This document shows, in pieces, positions 55,396 to 64,000 of a stretch of 64,000 bases of DNA (the first letter of the stretch is position 1; each line of letters begins with the position of its first letter). This stretch comes from Erinaceus europaeus (taxonomy: Eukaryota > Chordata > Mammalia > Eulipotyphla > Erinaceidae), in assembly GCF_950295315.1 (NCBI RefSeq), contig NC_080177.1, forward strand, positions 83,158,594-83,222,593. Direction: 5' to 3'. The position numbers were made by a program, and so were the translations under genes. The notes below the pieces were generated by a model that saw only the letters and a program-made list of their open reading frames with translations, was not told the origin of the DNA and did no database searches.

Positions 55396-55600
55396 GGGGG
55401 CCAGGTGCTGACACACCTGGTTAAGGGAACTTATTATGATTCACTGGGCACCTGGTTCAAGCCCCTGGTCCCCACCTGCAGGAGGAAATCTTCACAAGTG
55501 GTGAAGCAGAGCTGCAGGTTTCTCTCTGCATCTCTATCCTCTCTACCTTTCCCTTTCTCTCAAATTCTCTTTATTCTATCAAAGTAAATAAATAAAGATT
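55396..55600 (+). mobile_element. SINE group B
   Basis: gggggccaggtgctgacaca, B box tggttcaagcccc, cacctgcaggaggaaatc, aaagtaaataaataaagatt tail. Confidence 0.9.
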
Positions 55601-55639
55601 TTTTTTCTTAAAGAAACAGTTTGTCATATTCACAGATTT

Positions 55640-55850
55640 TTTATGGGTTTTTATTTTTGTCATTGCTGAGTCTTCTCCATGCTGGGATTATGTTTTGTTC
55701 TGAATTGGAAGAGAGGGACACGGATGCAGAGAGAAAGAGAGAGAAAGATGACAGGAACTAAGCATCCTCAGATGTGATGGAGGCCGGCTCCAACCTGGGC
55801 TCCACGCCTAGCAGAGCCGAGCAGTGAGTTCGACCTCCAAGTGATGAGGT
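55640..55850 (-). mobile_element. Possible decayed SINE, group E-like
   Basis: Purine-rich middle (gagagaaagagagagaaag), then ggctccaacctgggctccac, which could be a B-box complement. Boundaries and family are unsure. Confidence 0.35.
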
Positions 55851-55964
55851 TGTGATTTGCTCTGACTTAATTTACAGACCAGTTTGGTAGGAATTAGTAT
55901 CTTGATAACAATCAGTATAAACATACTGAACATGAAATAGCCTTGATTCTTTTTTTCAATCTTT

Positions 55965-56088
55965 TTGTTAAATATTTATGTATTTCCTTTTGTTGCCCTT
56001 GTTTTATTGTTGTATTATTGTTATTGATGTCGCTCGTTGTTGGATAGAACAGAGAGAAATGGAGAGAGGAGGGGAAGACAGAGAGAGG
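55965..56088 (-). mobile_element. SINE group A, 3' half only
   Basis: Tail complement (atttatgtatttccttttgt), GTTGTTGG block and ggatagaacagagagaaatg, ending abruptly at gacagagagaggg, where minus-strand L1 3' UTR follows without a gap. Confidence 0.85.
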
Positions 56089-56515
56089 GAGGTCTGGCTT
56101 CTCTAATTGCTTCCCCGCTGAACATGGGCGTTGACTGGTCGGTCCATACTCCCAGTCTGCCTCTCTCTTTCCCTAGTAGGGTGGGTCTCTGGGGAAGCTG
56201 AGCTCCAAGACACATTGGTGGGGTCTTCAGTCCAGGGAAGCCTGGCCGGCATCCTCATGTGTCCTGGAGACTGGGAGTATAGATCAACCAGTCAACGCCC
56301 ATGTTCAGCGGGGAAGCAATTACAGAAGCCAGACCTTCTACCTTCTGCAACCCACAATGACCCTGGTCCATCCTCCCAGAGGGATGGAGAATGGGAAAGC
56401 TATTGGGGAGGGGGTGGGATATGGAGATTGGGTGGCGAGAATTGTGTGGCGTTGTACCCCCCTATGCTATGATTTTGTTAATGTCTCCTTTCTTAAATAA
56501 ATTAATTAATTAAAA
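56089..56515 (+). mobile_element. Short L1 insertion with inverted 5' part
   Basis: 56089-56256 is minus-sense 3' UTR (aggtctggcttctctaattg to ccggcatcct). 56258-56515 is plus-sense 3' UTR with its own tail (tcctttcttaaataaat). The parts overlap in content, so 56091-56158 and 56268-56335 are inverted copies. Within the plus part about 50 bp are missing at cctggagactggg. Confidence 0.88.
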
Positions 56516-56609
56516 AAAACTGTTGAACATTTTTTTTAATTATCTTATGTATATATTGGATAAAGACAGAAATGAAGAGGGAAGAAGGAGATAAAGACAG
56601 TGAGAGAGG

Positions 56610-56895
56610 GAGTCGGGCTGTAGCGCAGCGGGTTAAGCGCAGGTGGTGCAAAGCACAAGGACCGGCATAAGGATCCCGGTTCGAACCCCGGTTCCCCACC
56701 TGCAGTGGAATCGCTTCACAGGTGGTGAAGCAGGTCTGCAGGTGTCTGTCTTTCTCTCCTCCTCTCTGACTTCCCCTCCTCTCTCCATTTCTCTCTGTCC
56801 TATTCAACAACGACAACAACAATATTAACTACAACAATAAAACAACAACGGCAACAAAAGGGAATAAATAAATAAAATAAATATTAAAAAAAAAA
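56610..56895 (+). mobile_element. SINE group A, first nested copy
   Basis: ggagtcgggctgtagcgcag, B box cccggttcgaaccccgg, CAACAACGACAACAAC linker. Direct repeats aga(c/t)agtgagagagg at 56595-56609 and 56896-56910. Confidence 0.96.
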
Positions 56896-56910
56896 AGATA
56901 GTGAGAGAGG

Positions 56911-57205
56911 AGGTCGGGCGTTGGCACAGTGGGTTAAGCGCATGTGGCGCAAAGCACAAGGACCTGTGTAAGGATCTGGGTTCGAGCCCCAGGCTCCCCA
57001 CCTGCAGGGGAGTCGCTTCACAGGCGGTGAAGCAGGTCTGCAGGTGTCTGTCTTTCTCTCCCCCTCTCTGTCTTCCCCTCCTCTCTCCATTTCTCTCTGT
57101 ACTATCTAACAATGACGGCATCAACAACAATAACTACAAAACTACAACAACAATAAAAAGAAAACAAGGACAACAAAAGGGAAGATAAATAAATGAATAT
57201 TTTAA
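56911..57205 (+). mobile_element. SINE group A, second nested copy
   Basis: aggtcgggcgttggcacagt, B box gggttcgagccccagg. It lies directly after the repeat that closes the first copy, in the same orientation. gtgagaga occurs on both sides. The copies differ in linker sequence, so they are separate insertions. Confidence 0.95.
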
Positions 57206-57461
57206 AATGGGGTGAGAGACAGACACCTGTAGGGCTGCTTCACCATATGTGAAGCTTTCCCCTTACAGGTGGGAGCCGGGGACTTGAAGCGGGATCCTTG
57301 TGTATTTCAACATGTGCACTTAGCCAGGTGTGCCACCACCCAGCTCCTTAGTTCTTGTTTCTTTATTTAACATTATCTTATCCATGTTATGTTTTCCTCA
57401 GAGATGATTTGTGAGTCACATTAGACTCTTGGATTCTTTTATTAATTATCTTCTTGTGGTT

Positions 57462-57606
57462 TGGGAGGTGGCACAGTGATAAAGCTTTAGACTCTCAAGC
57501 TTGAGGTCCGGAATTCAATCCCCAGCAGCACATGTACCAGAGTGATGTCTGGTTCTTTCTCTCTCCTCTTGTCTTTCTCATAAATACATAAAATCTTTTT
57601 TTAAAA
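57462..57606 (+). mobile_element. SINE group C
   Basis: gaggtggcacagtgataaag head, ggaattcaatccccagcagc B box, cacatgtaccagagtgatgt, cataaatacataaaatct tail. The clearest C copy here. Confidence 0.9.
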
Positions 57607-57609
57607 AAG

Positions 57610-57755
57610 TCTCCTTTGAATATCTCACTTCCTATGATTCCTTCAAGCTCCATCCAAGGTGAGTTGAAGAAGGTAGATTCATCCTTAGTAATAGCTGAGT
57701 AGTATTCCATTGTGTATATAGACCACAGTTTTCTTAGCCACTCATCTTGATGGCT
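57610..57755 (-). mobile_element. Old L1 ORF2 C-terminal fragment
   Basis: gtagtattccattgtgtata and agccactcatcttgatggc match the complement of the ORF2 end (YTMEYY region). The frame is broken. Confidence 0.8.
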
Positions 57756-57869
57756 AAGATTATTGACCTATTTTAGATAAACACTTAGTCATGATGTTTA
57801 CCACTATCTTTATTACATTGTTGTTCTTATTTTGAGAATGTGGGGCTTCTCGTTTAATTTTACCACTCA

Positions 57870-58035
57870 TGGGATACTTTTTAATTAGATGGAAAGACCA
57901 AATAGAAAGAAAGGAGAGAGAGTGTGGCATGGAAACTCCCCTTGTGCTACGATGATGCTCTTAGATGTTCCAAAGATGCCAACCAGACCTGCACACACGG
58001 CAAGGTATGTACCCTGCCCTGTGAGCTCTCCGTCT
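57870..58035 (-). mobile_element. SINE group F (old tRNA-like)
   Basis: aattagatggaaagaccaaa, cacacacggcaaggtatgta, ctgccctgtgagctctcc read as complements of a tRNA-like head. Confidence 0.5.
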
Positions 58036-59898
58036 TAATATCATCGCTCTCTTATAATCAACAAACTCTGTTTTGTAAGAGACTTTCACTCTGTTGAACA
58101 TATCCACTGTTCACATTGTCCAGGAAGTGCCATGATGAATTCACCTACTTTCCAACTTATTATGGCAAAATGTATCATTTAAATTCACAAGTTATTTACT
58201 ATCAAAACAATGCAAACAGAATTTTATCATGTTCTGGTCTCCATGTAACTGACTCCTTCAATTTATTTAGGAAAGTGATACATTCCTAAAACATGATCAC
58301 CTTGAGTGATTTAGTCAAGCTCTATGTTTAGTCCTTTCCTGTATCCCACAGTTTCTAAGGCGTATGTCTATCCTCATAGACTTCAAACATTTCTGAGTGG
58401 TGATGATGGTGTGGGTAGTAATTAGGATGATAGCACCAACAATAATAATGTCTACATTAAACTGTATACAGAAAACTGATCTCAAGTCAGATTTCTCAGC
58501 TAGAATACGTTCTTATTCTACCTGAAAAATTTGACTTGAGATCAGTTTTCTCTTATTAACTGTACACTTTATTTTATTTTTGCTATATTTAGGTGTACTT
58601 AAAATTGTAACTGTCATGTTTCACAGTATAACATAATAAGAAGTGGTTTCATATTTCGATAGAAGGTATTAGCATTTGAGGTGTATGTTGGTTAATTACA
58701 TCTGCTACACCAGTATCTGAATGAGTAACTAGAAACACCATTTCCTTAAACTTGGCATTGATCTATCCTGCAGTTAATTTAAAATAAGCATATCCTGGGA
58801 TACTGCATGAGATTCTATAGTTCTCTGGGGCACTTTTTATGACAGATGGTCATATTTCATTAAATAATGATAATATACATCTCTTAGTTTACTTGCTACT
58901 AGAAATTCTTCTCAACTAAAATTCTAAATGTATCTGGTGCCGTACACACCCTATTTTGCTAGTCCATTTCCATTTCTCTTGATGCCCAAATTCATCTTTT
59001 ATTTTGAAGTCATTTTTGTTCTGATAGAGCTATTCATTTTGCAAGTACGTAATCTGAACACTCTGTCCTTTTATTTGCCTGCTTCGCAAGCTGCAAGCTG
59101 AATAGTTTTGCTGCAAACACCTAGTCATATTAACAGAGATATTTGCTTTTTATTGGTTTATGTAAATATATATATATATATTAGGTAGTTGGTAAAGACT
59201 TGTTTGCAACAATTTATTTTCTTAATATTGAACTTGTGTACATTTCCATATTATTGTGCATCGTGGTTATAGAATCATAATGCCAGAAACAAAAAACACT
59301 GTTTCAGTGAATTCTACATCCAGTGAATTCAAAGTGGCTTTGAGCAACAAAGCATGTACAGTTTTCAAGAACACCGCTGTAAAAGAATTGAGCTTCAGAT
59401 GATAACAATGATCCCTGAACGTACTATAGCTTCTAGGACATGGCGAGGTTCTGGTGGTGAACCAGGCTCTAAGTGAGTGTGAGAGAGTTTTACAGAAACC
59501 TGTCATGGGGAGATGAGATATCCTGCCCAGGTGTCAACTCCTGCACCGAAAGTTACTGAAGAGAATTGAATTGAACCAAGACTACCTGAGACTAGCAATT
59601 ATTTTAAAACTTGCAAAATATTTTAATAGCAGAAATATTAAAAAGTGAACATGGAAATGGAGCTTTAGATCATTTGTATGAGCACTATATATCACGCAGA
59701 ATAGAGCATGCCATCTTGACAAATGGCATTCTGCAAATGGATCCTAATCATGACTATGTATTTGTGTATGTATGTGCTAATGCTTCAGCTAGTTGCTACA
59801 CTTCTAGATGTAAGTACTGCTCTGCATACAGACTTTTCTTTCATCTAAGTTATTTTTCACAGTGGTTGAAGATGCATTATACTTCATAGTGCAATTCG
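58036..59898. other. Unique sequence with one hairpin
   Basis: 1.86 kb without a recognised repeat other than the inverted repeat at 58470-58551 and a short (AT)n near 59168. Frames of 79 and 92 codons (59267-59506 minus, 59611-59889 plus) have no domain. Confidence 0.5.
58470..58551. repeat. Inverted repeat, 25-bp arms, 32-nt loop
   Basis: Arms 58470-58494 and 58527-58551 are complementary at 24 of 25 positions (agaaaactgatctcaagtca on one side). The loop itself has tagaat/attcta. An RNA of either strand could fold into a long hairpin. Confidence 0.92.
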
Positions 59899-59900
59899 TG

Positions 59901-60178
59901 GGAGTTGGGTGGTGGCGCAGCTGGTTAAGCACACGGTGCAAAGTGCAAGGACCAGCGGAAGGATCCCGGTTCGAGTCCCCGGCTCCCCACCTGCAGGGGA
60001 GTCGTTTCACAGGCGGTGAAGCAGGCCTACAGGTGTCTTTCTCTCCCCCTCTCTGTCTTCCTCTCCTCTCTCCATTTCTCTCTGTCCTATCCAACAACAA
60101 TGACATCAATAACTACAACAATGTTAAACAACAAGGGCAACAGAAGGGAAAATAAATACAAAATAAAAATAAATAAAA
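59901..60178 (+). mobile_element. SINE group A
   Basis: Direct repeats atagtgcaatt(c/t)gt at about 59886 and 60180. gggtggtggcgcagctggtt head, B box cccggttcgagtccc. Confidence 0.95.
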
Positions 60179-60198
60179 AATAGTGCAATTTGTAAGCA

Positions 60199-60203
<5 letters not shown>

Positions 60204-60239
<36 letters not shown>
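60204..60239. repeat. (AT)n microsatellite
   Basis: About 17 AT units. Confidence 0.97.
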
Positions 60240-60242
<3 letters not shown>

Positions 60243-60461
60243 TTACAACTATATATAGTGATTTTAAAATTGTGGCAAATATCTATCAGGTCAATGTAAA
60301 TAAGTGTCTTCAGTTGTTTATATGCTTGTAGTGCTCCCCCCTCCTTCTCTCCTCTTAACTAAATGAATGAATAAAAAGATAAATATTTGGACTGACCAGA
60401 TGACTCTGGATTTGATATCTGACACTGCTTTAAATATATATCTTAACAATAAGTATAAGTG

Positions 60462-60805
60462 GGAGTCAGGCAGTAATGCATGTGGCGCAAAGCGCAAGGA
60501 CCGGCCTAAGGTTCCCAGTTCAAGCCCCCGGCTCTCACCTTCAGGGGAGTCGCTTCATTAGTGGTGAAGCAGGTCTGCAGGTGTCTATCTTTCTCTCCCC
60601 CTCTCTGTTTTCCCTTCTCTTCTCCATTTCTCTCTGTCCTATCCAATGAGTACAGCAATAACAACAAAAATAATAAACCACAATAATGATAAAAAAACAA
60701 CAAGGACAACAAAAGGGGAAAAATAGCCTCCAGGAGCAGTGGATTCATAGTGCAGGCACCAAGCCCCAACAATAACCTTGGAGGCAAAAAAAAAAAAAAC
60801 AAACA
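60462..60805 (+). mobile_element. SINE group A, long form, A box deleted
   Basis: ggcagtaatgcatgtggcgc lacks the gcgggttaagcg segment found in other copies. B box cagttcaagcccc is kept. Repeats ataagtataagt flank it on both sides (about 60450 and 60810). Confidence 0.94.
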
Positions 60806-60873
60806 ACTTATAAGTATAAGTAACTAAATTTTCAGTTTTGTCAATACTATTATTTCAATTAACATACTTTTAA

Positions 60874-61142
60874 TAATAATATTTTATTTTTTCCCTTTTG
60901 CTGCTCTTGTTGTAGTTATTGTTGTTATTGATGTTCTTGTTGTTGTATAGGACAAAGAAATGGAGAGAGGAGAGGAAGACAGAGAAGGGGAGAGAAAGAC
61001 AGACACCTGGAGACCTGCTTCACAGCTTGTGAAGGGACTCCCCTGCAGGTGGGGAGCTGGGGGCTCAAACTGGGATCCTTGTGCCAGTTCTTGAGCTTTG
61101 CGCCACCTGCACTTAACCCGCTGTGCTATCGCCCAACTCCTT
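60874..61142 (-). mobile_element. SINE group A
   Basis: Perfect 17-bp repeats aattaacatacttttaa at 60857-60873 and 61143-61159. gggggctcaaactgggatcc is the B-box complement. Confidence 0.97.
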
Positions 61143-61191
61143 AATTAACATACTTTTAAGAGGGAAAAGTTTCATGTCAAAAAGCAATTGT

Positions 61192-61396
61192 TGGGGCTGG
61201 TGGTGGCACACCTGGTTGAGCGCACATGTTACAATGAGCAAGGACCCAGGTTCCAGTCCCTGGTCCCCACCTGCAGGAGGAAAGCTTTAGAAGTGCTGAA
61301 GCAGGGCTGCAAGTGTCTCTCTGTCTCTCTTTTTCTCTATCCACCCCTTCCCTCTTGATTTCTGGCTGTCTCTATCTAATAAATAAATAAAGATTT
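61192..61396 (+). mobile_element. SINE group B
   Basis: Perfect 13-bp repeats aaaaagcaattgt at 61179-61191 and 61397-61409. ggcacacctggttgagcgca A box, caggttccagtccc B box. Confidence 0.97.
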
Positions 61397-61409
61397 AAAA
61401 AGCAATTGT

Positions 61410-61725
61410 GACCAGCAATTTTCATGTTTTTATAAATTATTAATTCTGTTTTCAGCGAAATCTGTAAACGGGAGATAAAATTGAACGTACTTTTGTTAGC
61501 TGAGAAGCTCTCATTCTGTAGTTCTTCGAGGTATCTTAGGATGTCAAAAAGAAAGACACCTGCTATCAAGGAAGTGCCTGAGTGACTAGAGTATTGACCG
61601 AAAAGTGAGAGGCGCTGAATGCTGTCCTACACAGCATGTGCCAGGCGCCTGGTTCTCTGTCTCTTTGTCAGGAAATGGATAATATATATTCCAGTAAATA
61701 ACCATGTAAATTGCCTACCGTCCTT
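61410..61725. other. Unique sequence
   Basis: Nothing recognised. Confidence 0.5.
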
Positions 61726-61937
61726 TCCCCCCTTATTTTTTGTTTCTGTTATTCTTGATAGGACAGAGGGAAATTGAGAAGGAAGGGGTAAGGGAGACAG
61801 AGGGAGAGAGACAGACACCTGCAAACCTCCTTCGCCATGAGTGCAGGCCCTCCCTGCAGGTGGGGAGTAGGGCTCAAACCTGGGTCCTTGAGCATGATGA
61901 TATGTGTGCTTCACCGAGTCCACCACCACTCAAGTCT
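61726..61937 (-). mobile_element. SINE A/B type, diverged
   Basis: tcttgataggacagagggaa, gacacctgcaaacctccttc, agggctcaaacctgggtcct, gtgcttcaccgagtccacca. Confidence 0.85.
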
Positions 61938-62285
61938 CTTGTTTCAGTTTTATTGACTTAACTCGTATGTATTGTGTGACATCCGCAGTAACGTCTTTCT
62001 ATATATATCCAGGAGGATACATCTACGCAAGAACAAGCTGACTGCAGAAGGAAAGCTGTGAAAAGGAGTATAATAGTTATTAGTAAATCACTCAATACAT
62101 CTTGTCTTTCCCACAGGAAACTCGTTTAGGCTCTGCAATGTAATTTCCATCAGGAAACAGATATGATGATCTTAATGATTCAAATCGAAACACTTCCGTT
62201 CTCGTCAGGTGGCAGGTTAATTTTCTATGCAGTCAGCTAATTAGATATATAAACTTTATTGCTACGGACTTTTAGAAAAAGGGAC
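61938..62285. other. Unique sequence
   Basis: Nothing recognised. Confidence 0.5.
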
Positions 62286-62288
62286 TCA

Positions 62289-62600
62289 GGGAGTCGGGTG
62301 GTAGCTCAGCGGGTTAAGCACATGTGGCGCAAAGCGCAAGGACAGGTGTAAGGATCCTGGTTCGAGCCCCCAGCTCCCCACCTGCTGGGGAGTTGCTTCA
62401 CAGGCGGTGAAGCAGGTCTGCAGGTGTTCATCTCTCTCTCCCCGTCTCTGTCTTCCCTCCTCTCTCCATTTCTCTCTGTCCTGTCTAACAATGATGACAT
62501 CAATAACAACATCAATAACTACAACAACAATGAAAAACAACAAGGGCAACAAAAGGGAAAATACATATAAAAATTAAATAAATAAATAAATTTTTAAAAA
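62289..62600 (+). mobile_element. SINE group A
   Basis: gggagtcgggtggtagctca, A box gcgggttaagcac, B box ctggttcgagcccc, and a long CAATAACAACATC linker. Confidence 0.95.
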
Positions 62601-62611
62601 GGAATTCAAGG

Positions 62612-62850
62612 AATGGGAGAGGTCACCTGGAAGCCTAGGATATACTGACTGTGGGCAAGAACCTGGCATGAGCCCCTGCTCACCATATGGGAGCATTTGA
62701 ATAGGAAGGCTTTGCAAACCTTGGGGGGCATTTCTCTCTCTCTCTCTCTCTCTCTCCCTCTCCCTCCGTCCCTCCCTCCTTCCCTCTCCTTCTTTCTCTA
62801 TATCCCCTCCCCATCTCTCTCCCTCCAACTTAAAAAAAATAATTAAATTC
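62612..62850 (+). mobile_element. SINE group B-like with (TC)n
   Basis: gagaggtcacctggaagcct head, cctggcatgagcccctgc B box, gaaggctttgcaaacc, then a CT-rich tract (62730-62822) with TCTC and CCCT units. Confidence 0.7.
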
Positions 62851-62956
62851 CTGGGAGATTCCTAGAAGAAAAAAAAAGGAAGGAATGAAAGGGAGTTCAT
62901 ATATTTCTTTGTTTTTTAGATATGTTTACTCTAATTCTTTATTAAGAAAATTGGTT

Positions 62957-63150
62957 GAAGGGTCTGGGTGGTGGTGCACATGTCACAATGTGCAAGGACC
63001 CAGGTACAAGCCCCCAGACCCCACCTGCAGGGGGAAAGCTTTGCAAGTGGTGAAGCAGGGCCGCAGGTGAGGCTCTCTGTTTCTTTTCCTTTCTATCTCC
63101 CTCTCCCCTCTCAATTTCTGTCTCTATACGATAAATAAAGATTTTTTAAA
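62957..63150 (+). mobile_element. SINE group B
   Basis: Repeats aagaaaattg(g/t)ttg at about 62943-62956 and 63151-63164. gggtggtggtgcacatgtc head with a shortened A-box part, body cacctgcagggggaaagc. Confidence 0.95.
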
Positions 63151-63164
63151 AAAGAAAATTGTTT

Positions 63165-63338
63165 GGGGGACTCGTGGTGGCTCACCTGATTAAGCATCAC
63201 CATGTGTGGACTTGGGTTTGAACCCCGCTCCCCAACTGCAGAGGGAACATTTCACTGTGGTGAAGCAGATCTGCAAGTGTCTTTCTCCCCCTCTATCCTG
63301 CCCTCCATTTCTACCTGTCCTGCCAAATAAAATAAGAA
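63165..63338 (+). mobile_element. SINE A/B type
   Basis: ggactcgtggtggctcacct head, tgggtttgaaccccgc B box, cccaactgcagagggaac body. Its tail AAATAAAATAAGAAC merges into a (CA)n repeat. Confidence 0.85.
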
Positions 63339-63352
63339 CACACACACACACA

Positions 63353-63399
<47 letters not shown>
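63339..63399. repeat. (CA)n microsatellite
   Basis: About 30 units with one CGCG interruption near 63353. Val/Cys and Thr/His frames here are artefacts. Confidence 0.97.
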
Positions 63400-63401
<2 letters not shown>

Positions 63402-63423
63402 CCATCAGGAGCTATAGATTCTT

Positions 63424-63592
63424 GGCGAGGAATCAGCATAATGGTTATGCAAAAGATTTCCATGCCTAAGGCTCCGAAGTCCTAGGTTCTAGTCCCAGCA
63501 GCACCATAAGCCAGAGCTGAATAGTTCTCTGGTTCCTCTCTGTGTCACCTTCCTCTCTGCATTGCTCTGTCACAATATAAATAAATAAATAG

Positions 63593-63648
<56 letters not shown>

Positions 63649-63714
63649 GTGGATTTGCAGTGCTGCTGCTAACAGAGCCCCAGGGATAACCCCATTGGCC
63701 AAAGGGAAAAAAAA
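63424..63714 (+). mobile_element. SINE group D with (GAAA)n and 3' block
   Basis: gcataatggttatgcaaaag, taggttctagtcccagcag (B box), ccataagccagagctgaa. A (GAAA)n run of about 55 bp (63591-63646) is followed by gtggatttgcagtgctgctg ... cagggataacccc, which resembles the long-form 3' block of group A. Confidence 0.8.
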
Positions 63715-63734
63715 AGTTTCCTAACTGTTCTGAA

Positions 63735-63965
63735 TATTAAAAATATCTGTTCATTTCTTTACTGTTGTTTCCCCTTTTCATTGTCACCGGAGCTGCACTG
63801 CTCCAGGCCAACTTGTTCAGGTAGAAAGGCAGAGGCACAGTCGGGGAGGCAGAGAGGGAGACGCCACTGCACCACAGTTCCCTTCAGAGTGGTGGGAACT
63901 GGGCTTCAGCCTCAGGGGTGCCTGGACAAAGCAGGATGCTATCAAAGTAGCGCTCCTGCCAGCGC
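63735..63965 (-). mobile_element. Possible decayed SINE
   Basis: gcagaggcacagtcggggag, ccactgcaccacagttccct and aactgggcttcagcctcagg suggest a reversed tRNA-type SINE. Family not certain. Confidence 0.4.
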
Positions 63966-64000
63966 ACAGTCAGTCATTATCATAAAGAGACTGAATCATC

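Larger units (their letters stand above)
56525..57350 (-). mobile_element. SINE group B holding two nested group A SINEs
   Basis: Left piece 56525-56609 (gtatatattggataaagac) and right piece 57212-57350 (gtgagagacagacacctgta, gtgaagctttccccttacag, gccaggtgtgccaccacc) join into one B element once the inserts are taken out. Confidence 0.93.

Noticed and set aside
63190..63469. Val-Cys and Thr-His repeat frames
   Set aside because: Translation of a (CA)n microsatellite joined to a SINE.
1..64000. Host gene exons or a bacterial-type defence or metabolic system
   Set aside because: No frame outside L1 has a recognisable domain, and no clusters of co-directional genes exist. The window is transposon-rich vertebrate DNA.

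Overview
This window looks like mammalian, non-genic (intergenic or deep intronic) DNA, most likely from a hedgehog (Erinaceidae). The basis is the dominant repeat: a tRNA-derived SINE with an A box near gcagcgggttaagcg, a B box near ggttcgagccc, the body cctgcaggggagtcgc and a CAA/TAA-rich tail. I recognise this as the hedgehog ERI-type SINE. Copies of one young L1 family and its long 3' UTR also occur throughout. I found no host protein-coding exon, no tRNA, rRNA or snRNA gene, no CRISPR array and no bacterial or phage-like operon. Nearly all short ORFs here are accidental frames through SINEs, L1 3' UTRs or microsatellites.

Layout. 1-12 kb: old L1 pieces (one with an inverted 5' part), young L1 3' UTR fragments and scattered SINEs. 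12.47-18.25 kb: the main element, an L1 on the minus strand with both ends and a target-site duplication. It keeps an intact 304-codon ORF1 and a decayed ORF2 endonuclease, has lost the reverse transcriptase by internal deletion, and carries a duplicated 5' UTR. 19.7-21.1 kb: a second, truncated L1. 22.5-24.75 kb: two SINEs, each hit by the same LTR retrovirus family in opposite orientations. One copy is a solo LTR. The other is an LTR plus primer-binding site that stops after about 370 bp. 25-50 kb: a long pyrimidine tract, older L1 3' UTRs, dense SINEs (several nested), microsatellites, and an unidentified 189-bp CpG-rich insertion at 45.0 kb. 50.5-54.4 kb: a third young L1, 5'-truncated but keeping the reverse-transcriptase core. 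55-64 kb: nested SINEs, a short inverted L1, a hairpin in unique DNA, and further SINEs and microsatellites.

Function. The only near-complete reading frame is L1 ORF1 (15689-16603, minus). The L1 machinery (endonuclease plus reverse transcriptase) explains most of the window: many SINE copies end in A-rich tails and sit between 10-18 bp direct repeats, as expected of L1-mediated retrotransposition. SINE group letters A-F are my own labels. A = ERI-type, about 250 bp, or about 330 bp with an extra 3' block ending near ccctggaggcaaa. B = about 210 bp with gggggaaagcttt. C = about 150 bp with cacatgtaccagagtgatg. D = about 120 bp with cataatggttatgcaaag and cataagccagagctga. E and F are rarer tRNA-like types. 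Boundaries are by eye, usually within about 10 bp.
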